18,036 bases of DNA from an uncultured Spirochaetota bacterium (GTDB lineage Bacteria > Spirochaetota > UBA4802 > UBA5368). Below the pieces are notes generated by a model that saw nothing but the letters and a program-made list of their open reading frames with translations, was not told the origin of the DNA and searched no databases. The stretch is taken from positions 1 through 18,036 of the forward strand of contig CALMJO010000039.1 in the NCBI GenBank assembly GCA_937864375.1. Reading direction: 5' to 3'. Each line of letters opens with the position of its first letter. The first letter of the stretch is position 1. Position numbers and translations under genes: made by a program. Shown piece by piece: positions 13,785 through 18,036 of the stretch.

Positions 13785-13802
13785 AACCCGTCCGCCTTCG
13801 TG

Positions 13803-15014
13803 CTACGCCAGCTTCCCCAGCGCTTCCTTTATACGCTCGCAGCCGCGCACGATGTTTTCGTCCGATGTCGCGAAGGAGAGCCGTATGAAGTTGTCGTCGC
13901 CGAATTCCACGCCCGGCACCACCGCGACCTGGGCCACCTCGAGGAGGAATGCCGTTACCGCAGACGAGAGGTTGGGGTCCGTGTATTTCTCGCGGAGCTT
14001 CGCCCAGCCGGGGAGCTTTGCCACGCCGCTTATGTTCGGGAAGGCGTAGAACGCGCCCTCGGGGCTCATGCAGTGCACGCCGGGGGCCTCGTTCAGCATC
14101 CTGACGATGACGGCCCTGCGCCGGTCGAACGCCTCGACCATGTCCCCGATCACGCCCTGGTCGCCCAGGAGCGCCTCCACCGAGGCCCACTGCGAAATTG
14201 ACGTGGGGTTGGAGGTGGACTGGCTCTGCAGAATCTCCGCCTTGGCGATGATCTCCTTGTCGGCGGCCATGTAGCCTATGCGCCAGCCGGTCATGGAGTA
14301 GGCCTTGGATACGCCGTTCAGCACAATCGTCTTCTTCTTCAGAGATTCCGACAGGTTGGCGATGTTGATGAACGTGCGGCCGTCGTACAGAATCGACTCG
14401 TAGATGTCGTCGCTAATGATCAGGATGTCGCGCTTTTCGAGAATGCCGGCAAGCGACTCTAGTTCGGCGCGTGAGTAGGTTGAGCCCGTGGGGTTCGAGG
14501 GAGAGTTCAGTATGACCGCGCGCGTGCGCGGGGTGATCGCCTTTTCGAGCTGCGCGGGGGTGAGCTTGAAGCCGTTTTCCTCGGCGGTGGGTACGATCAC
14601 CGGCGTGCCGCCCGCCAGGAGCACGATGGGCGGGTACGAAACCCAGTACGGGGCCGGGATGATCACCTCGTCGCCCGCGTCAATGAGCACCTGGATGAGG
14701 TTGTAGAACGAATGCTTGCCGCCGCAGTTCACGGTGACCTGCGAGGGCTCGTAGTCGAGCGCGTTGTCGCGCCGGAACTTCTCGCAGATCGCCTTCTTGA
14801 GCTCAGGTATGCCTCCGGCGGGGGTGTACTTCGTTTTACCGGACTCGATGGCCTGGATCGCCGCCATCTTGATGAAGGTGGGCGTGTCGAAGTCGGGCTC
14901 CCCCGTGCCGAATCCTATGACGTCGATCCCCTTCGCCTTGAGCGAATTGGCCAGCGCCGTTATGGCGAGCGTCGCCGACGGCTTAACCCTGAGTATGCGT
15001 TCCGAAAACTGCAT
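13803..15014 (-). CDS. Class I pyridoxal-phosphate aminotransferase (aspartate type)
   Basis: 403 residues. The ATG at 15014 is chosen for the strong AGGAGG just upstream; the longer frame adds no family sequence. Clear class I (fold type I, AAT subgroup Ib) features: FGTGEPDFDTP (35-45), the KYTPAGGIPELKKAI block (62-76), NSPSNPTG (170-177), D-D-I-Y (202-205, PLP contacts) and the Schiff-base lysine K237 in NGVSKAYSMTGWRIGY, then R-L-S-F near the C-terminus for substrate carboxylate binding. It transfers the amino group between aspartate (or a related amino acid) and 2-oxoglutarate in the cytoplasm. Sequence alone does not separate aspartate from prephenate or aromatic substrates, so no gene symbol is given. 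It has its own promoter candidate at 15145-15172 and diverges from the metallohydrolase gene. Confidence 0.95.
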   Translation of the reverse strand: MQFSERILRVKPSATLAITALANSLKAKGIDVIGFGTGEPDFDTPTFIKMAAIQAIESGKTKYTPAGGIPELKKAICEKFRRDNALDYEPSQVTVNCGGKHSFYNLIQVLIDAGDEVIIPAPYWVSYPPIVLLAGGTPVIVPTAEENGFKLTPAQLEKAITPRTRAVILNSPSNPTGSTYSRAELESLAGILEKRDILIISDDIYESILYDGRTFINIANLSESLKKKTIVLNGVSKAYSMTGWRIGYMAADKEIIAKAEILQSQSTSNPTSISQWASVEALLGDQGVIGDMVEAFDRRRAVIVRMLNEAPGVHCMSPEGAFYAFPNISGVAKLPGWAKLREKYTDPNLSSAVTAFLLEVAQVAVVPGVEFGDDNFIRLSFATSDENIVRGCERIKEALGKLA

Positions 15015-15144
15015 GGGACACCTCCTATGGTCCACGCGCGCGCGCACGGGTGCGCACCGCGAGTCGTGCTGTGTGAGTCCGGATCCGTGTTGGGAGATCG
15101 AGTGGTGCGGCGGTGAGGAGAGTTCCCTCTACATGACCCATACG

Positions 15145-15172
15145 AAAATATATAGGGGCCCCGGAGTGTCAA
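15145..15172 (-). promoter_or_regulatory. Promoter of the aminotransferase gene
   Basis: On the minus strand a perfect TTGACA (15167-15172), a 16-base spacer and TATTTT (15145-15150), about 130 bases before the ATG. The spacer holds the palindrome GGGGCCCC (15155-15162), which could be an operator. The rest of the 299-base divergent interval has no gene that I can support. Confidence 0.5.
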
Positions 15173-15313
15173 GTTATTTGTGGAAAAAATTTCCCTTAAA
15201 TTTAGTCGGAGGGGGCGAAAATATATTGCGAAATATACCCTGCACGGTTAAGGTCATTATTTATTGTCGCAGCGTCCATTTCTCACTACACATATCGTGA
15301 CCGGGAACCTGTT

Positions 15314-16270
15314 ATGAAAGTCCGCTTCTGGGGCGTGAGGGGCTCCATTCCAACGCCTCCCACGGGGACCATAATCCGTGAAAAGCTCACGCGTGCGCTC
15401 CGGCTGGCCACGCCCGGCGACATCTCCTCGGACGAGGCGATCGAGCGCTATATCGATTCGCTCCCCCATTCCGTCAAGGGGACCTACGGCGGGAACACGA
15501 CCTGCCTGGAGGTGCGCACCGAGGACGGCGAAATCCTGATCATCGACTGCGGCACCGGGATCAAGAACCTGGGCGCGGAGCTCATGAAGACCGAATTCGG
15601 CAAGGGCACCGGGATAGGGACCATCCTCATGACCCACACGCACTGGGACCACGTGCAGGGCATTCCCTTCTTCGTGCCCTTCTATATAAAGGGCAACCGG
15701 TTCAACATCTATTCTCCCTTCAAGGATATCAAGGCGCGGGTGGAATACCAGCAGGTGTTCTCCCACTTCCCGGTCAACCTCGACTACATGTTCGCGACCA
15801 AGGAATTCTTCATCCTGGAAAAGGAAGCCGCGTTCTACCACAACAACATTAAGATCATCAACAAGCGCATGCACCATCCCGGGGGCGCGTTCGGCTACCG
15901 GATCGAGGAGAACGGCAAGGCCTTCGTGTTCACGAGCGACTGCGAGTTCAACATCGACGAGATCGACCGGATCGAGTCCTACAAGGAGTTCTTCTGGGGG
16001 GCCGACGTCTGCGTGTTCGACACCCAGTACACGTTCGAGGAGGCCATCGACAAGGTGGACTGGGGGCATTCATCGGCGTCCATCGCGATCGACATCGCGC
16101 TCAAGTTCAACGTGAAAAAGCTCATCCTCTTCCACCACGAGCCCGACTACAGCGACGAAAAGCTCGAGCTGGTGCTGTCCAACGCGAAGACCTACATGAG
16201 CATGAACGCGAAGCACCGCGGCTCCCTCGAGATCGACATCGCCCGCGAGGGCGCCATCCTGAACATCTGA
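15314..16270 (+). CDS. MBL-fold metallohydrolase
   Basis: 318 residues, cytoplasmic. It starts with MKVRFWGVRGSIPTPPTG, the usual opening of a subgroup of metallo-beta-lactamase-fold phosphodiesterase-like enzymes, followed by G-G-N-T-T-C-L-E-V and I-I-D-C-G-T-G (76-82). The di-metal motif is HTHWDH (108-113), with further ligands at H187/H188 in MHHPGG, D209 in SDCEF, H252 in WGHSS and H274/H275 in FHHEP. Relatives include cyclic-phosphodiesterase (PhnP-like) and tRNase Z-like enzymes, so a phosphodiester substrate is likely, but none is proven. An insertion at 20-55 separates G-S-I-P-T-P from the G-G-N-T-T strand. The ribosome site is weak (GGGAAC). Its stop overlaps the next start (TGATG), so the two proteins are made together. 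Confidence 0.92.
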   Translation: MKVRFWGVRGSIPTPPTGTIIREKLTRALRLATPGDISSDEAIERYIDSLPHSVKGTYGGNTTCLEVRTEDGEILIIDCGTGIKNLGAELMKTEFGKGTGIGTILMTHTHWDHVQGIPFFVPFYIKGNRFNIYSPFKDIKARVEYQQVFSHFPVNLDYMFATKEFFILEKEAAFYHNNIKIINKRMHHPGGAFGYRIEENGKAFVFTSDCEFNIDEIDRIESYKEFFWGADVCVFDTQYTFEEAIDKVDWGHSSASIAIDIALKFNVKKLILFHHEPDYSDEKLELVLSNAKTYMSMNAKHRGSLEIDIAREGAILNI

Positions 16271-17457
16271 TGCATCCCCTGAAACTCATCGCGACATCCG
16301 CCTTTGGCATCGAATCGGTCGTCGCGCAGGAGCTCACCGCGCTCGGCTATTCGGACCTTGCCACCGAAAACGGGCGAGTGACCTTCCCGGCCGGGGACCG
16401 GGACATCGCGCGCTGCAACCTGTGGCTCCGCGCGGCGGACAGGCTGCTGCTCCGGATGGCGGAATTCCCCACGACCGACTTCGAGGAGCTCTTCCAGGGC
16501 GTGAAGGCCATTCCATGGGAGACGATCATCCCCGAGAACGGGAAGATGCACGTCACGGGAAAATCGGTGCGATCCAAGCTCTTTAGCGTCCCCGACTGCC
16601 AGTCGGTCACCAAGAAAGCCGTCGTCGAACGAATGAAAATGAAATACCGCCGCGAGCGCTTCGCGGAGGACGGGCCCGTCTACACCATCGAGGTGGGGCT
16701 GTTAAAGGACGTGGCCACGATCACCGTCGACACGAGCGGGGCGGGGCTGCACAAGCGCGGCTATCGCGAGGAGCGCGGCCAGGCGCCGCTCAGGGAAACG
16801 CTCGCCGCGGCCATCGTGCAGCTCTCCCGGTGGGATCCCTCGCGCGTCATGGCCGACCCCATGTGCGGCTCGGGCACCATCGCCATCGAGGCGGCGCTCG
16901 CGGGCAGGAATATTGCGCCAGGCCTGAGGCGAAAATTCGTCGCGGAAACCTGGCCGCACCTTCCCGCGAAAACCTGGAATGAGGCGCGCGAGGAGGCGCG
17001 GGACCTCGCGACGACGGAGCCGCTCCAGATCCTCGCGTCGGACAGCGACTGGCAGGTGTTCAAGAGCGCGCGCGCGAACGCCCTGAACGCGGGAGTCGCC
17101 GACGCGATAACCTTCCAGCACAAGCCGCTCGCCGAATTCAGCTCCAAGAAAAAATACGGCTGCGTGATTACCAATCCCCCCTACGGCGAGCGCATGGGCG
17201 ACCGCGCCCAGGCCGAGGCGCTCTACCGCGAGATGGGGGAGGTGTTCGGGAGGCTCGATTCATGGTCGCTTTTCATACTGTCGGCCCACGACGAGTTCGA
17301 GCGCCATTACGGCAAAAAGTCAGGCAAGAACCGCAAGCTCTACAACGGGCGCATCCTGTGCTACCTGTACCAGTACAGGGGACCGCTGCCGCCGCGGAGG
17401 CGCGAGGGTTCGCTCGCGGGCGAGGACGCGGAGAGCGGGGGAGGGGCGCCGGAGTGA
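16270..17457 (+). CDS. THUMP-domain RNA guanine-N2 methyltransferase (RlmL-like)
   Basis: 395 residues, the length of stand-alone RlmL/YpsC-type (COG0116) enzymes rather than the RlmKL fusion. Residues 1-65 form the ferredoxin-like N-terminus (LIATSAFGIESVVAQEL, NGRVTF). A THUMP RNA-binding domain follows (about 66-155) and then the Rossmann methyltransferase. DPMCGSGTIAIEAA (196-209) is the SAM-binding motif I, D257/D259 in LASDSD is motif II and NPPYGER (302-308) is the N-P-P-Y catalytic motif for guanine N2. NRKLYNG (354-360) is a family signature. Expected role: methylation of guanine in 23S rRNA; the exact site is inferred from the family. The last 25 residues are low-complexity and charged. 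It starts inside the stop of the metallohydrolase gene. Confidence 0.92.
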   Translation: MHPLKLIATSAFGIESVVAQELTALGYSDLATENGRVTFPAGDRDIARCNLWLRAADRLLLRMAEFPTTDFEELFQGVKAIPWETIIPENGKMHVTGKSVRSKLFSVPDCQSVTKKAVVERMKMKYRRERFAEDGPVYTIEVGLLKDVATITVDTSGAGLHKRGYREERGQAPLRETLAAAIVQLSRWDPSRVMADPMCGSGTIAIEAALAGRNIAPGLRRKFVAETWPHLPAKTWNEAREEARDLATTEPLQILASDSDWQVFKSARANALNAGVADAITFQHKPLAEFSSKKKYGCVITNPPYGERMGDRAQAEALYREMGEVFGRLDSWSLFILSAHDEFERHYGKKSGKNRKLYNGRILCYLYQYRGPLPPRRREGSLAGEDAESGGGAPE

Positions 17458-17536
17458 CCCGCGATACCTGACTGCATTACCGGGCCATTTTAGCATTCAT
17501 AGTAATCGCTTTCAGGCTTTATGTACTGCACCCGCC

Positions 17537-17549
17537 TAATGGCGCATTA
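17537..17549. promoter_or_regulatory. Small palindrome, possible operator
   Basis: TAATG, a 3-base centre GCG, then CATTA, 100 bases before the start at 17649. A 13-base palindrome of this size would suit a dimeric DNA-binding protein. Otherwise the 191-base interval 17458-17648 shows no gene and no clear terminator. Confidence 0.25.
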
Positions 17550-17648
17550 ATTCTCGCATTCCCGGAAAAAAACCCCGAAAAGCGTTCATGTTACTCATGA
17601 CCCATTCGTATTTAAAGGGACGCTCATCTTCGTCCCGGAGGATACGGA

Positions 17649-18036
17649 ATGCTGCGCACGTCCATCAATATGAGCCACGCCGTCTTTGTGAAGATTTCCC
17701 TGGCCGCCGTCAGCCTGGATACAAGCCGCCGGGAGGTCGTCGTCATGCTCCTCCGGCGCGTCTTGCGCGACATCGACCGGTACAAGGGAGGGTCTACGCT
17801 GGTCAGGTACCAGCCGCGGGATCCCCTCAAGCTCTGGCATTGCTTTCCCATATGCTTCAAAAAGAATGAAAACGAATTCGCTTCTGATTTTCGAAAGCTG
17901 AGCAGGTTTTCGGTCTCCTATCTTGTGGCCATCGCCACGAAGCGATACCTGGAAGAGCTGCTGCGCGAAAAGGATTACATACTTAACTATGCAGTTTTTC
18001 CGGACTATGGAATCTGCCAAAGGTCTGTAAAGGACA
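17649..18036 (+). CDS. Unknown protein, RHH-like start, cut by the window end
   Basis: An open frame of 129 codons from the ATG at 17649 that has no stop before the window ends, so the gene is partial. The start has GGAGG seven bases upstream. The N-terminus MLRTSINMSHAVFVKISLAA continues into SRREVVVMLLRRVLRDIDRY, giving a strand followed by two helices, the outline of a ribbon-helix-helix DNA-binding domain; residues about 85-108 (FRKLSRFSVSYLVAIATKRY) give a second strand-helix piece of similar style. This is pattern reading only and no family could be named. Protein-like composition, a good ribosome site and a continuous frame argue that it is a real gene. A transcription-regulator role is a guess. 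Confidence 0.65.
   Translation, partial: MLRTSINMSHAVFVKISLAAVSLDTSRREVVVMLLRRVLRDIDRYKGGSTLVRYQPRDPLKLWHCFPICFKKNENEFASDFRKLSRFSVSYLVAIATKRYLEELLREKDYILNYAVFPDYGICQRSVKD

Noticed and set aside
15219..15247. TTGCGA ... TAAGGT as a promoter for the metallohydrolase gene
   Set aside because: Spacing is right but the -10 matches only three of six bases, so it is not listed.
17595..18020. Minus-strand 141-codon frame at the right end
   Set aside because: The plus-strand frame from 17649 has a strong ribosome site and more protein-like sequence; the minus frame has neither.

Overview
The window reads as chromosome of a moderately GC-rich, diderm (Gram-negative type) bacterium. The evidence is a C-terminal-Phe beta-barrel protein, a FecR-domain exported protein and five lipoproteins. 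The density of lipoproteins, one with a relaxed lipobox, and the general style of the exported proteins suggest a Spirochaetota-like lineage. That placement is an inference; there is no rRNA or other marker gene here. I saw no tRNA, rRNA, CRISPR array or transposase.

Left part (1-4710, all minus strand): an envelope gene string, in transcription order a doubtful small ORF, two related lipoproteins (4414-3647 and 3566-2736), a FecR-domain exported protein (2637-1906), a small exported protein with an SLH-like look (1864-1421) and a 455-residue beta-barrel porin-like protein (1424-57). The last two overlap by ATGA. Together they look like a surface/outer-membrane module.

Accessory patch (about 4780-6560): four copies (the last partial) of a 101-102 bp tandem repeat bracketed by GC-rich hairpins, a DUF559/VSR-like endonuclease-fold gene on the plus strand, and a HepT/MntA (HEPN/nucleotidyltransferase) toxin-antitoxin pair. 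Each toxin-antitoxin gene is interrupted by one in-frame stop codon while the rest of its frame is intact. The DUF559 C-terminus runs into a 43 bp sequence that also forms the 3' end of the membrane-protein gene at 6566-6979.

Middle (6566-13657, minus strand): a small membrane protein, two more lipoproteins of the same family (8081-7359, 9020-8301), a multi-pass acyltransferase-like membrane protein (10311-9169), a 611-residue protein combining a PqqD/RRE-like N-terminus with a GT-A-like glycosyltransferase region, and a fifth lipoprotein whose C-terminal half is an NHL-type beta-propeller. The five lipoproteins share an N-terminal module (lipid Cys, A-R-V-T-I strand, amphipathic helix ending in A-x-A, and a beta domain with a GDD-type motif). 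They differ in their C-terminal domain (FnIII-like or propeller).

Right end (13803-18036): an ordinary class I aminotransferase on the minus strand, diverging from a plus-strand pair of an MBL-fold metallohydrolase and a THUMP/RlmL-type RNA methyltransferase that overlap by TGATG. The last gene, starting at 17649, runs off the window.
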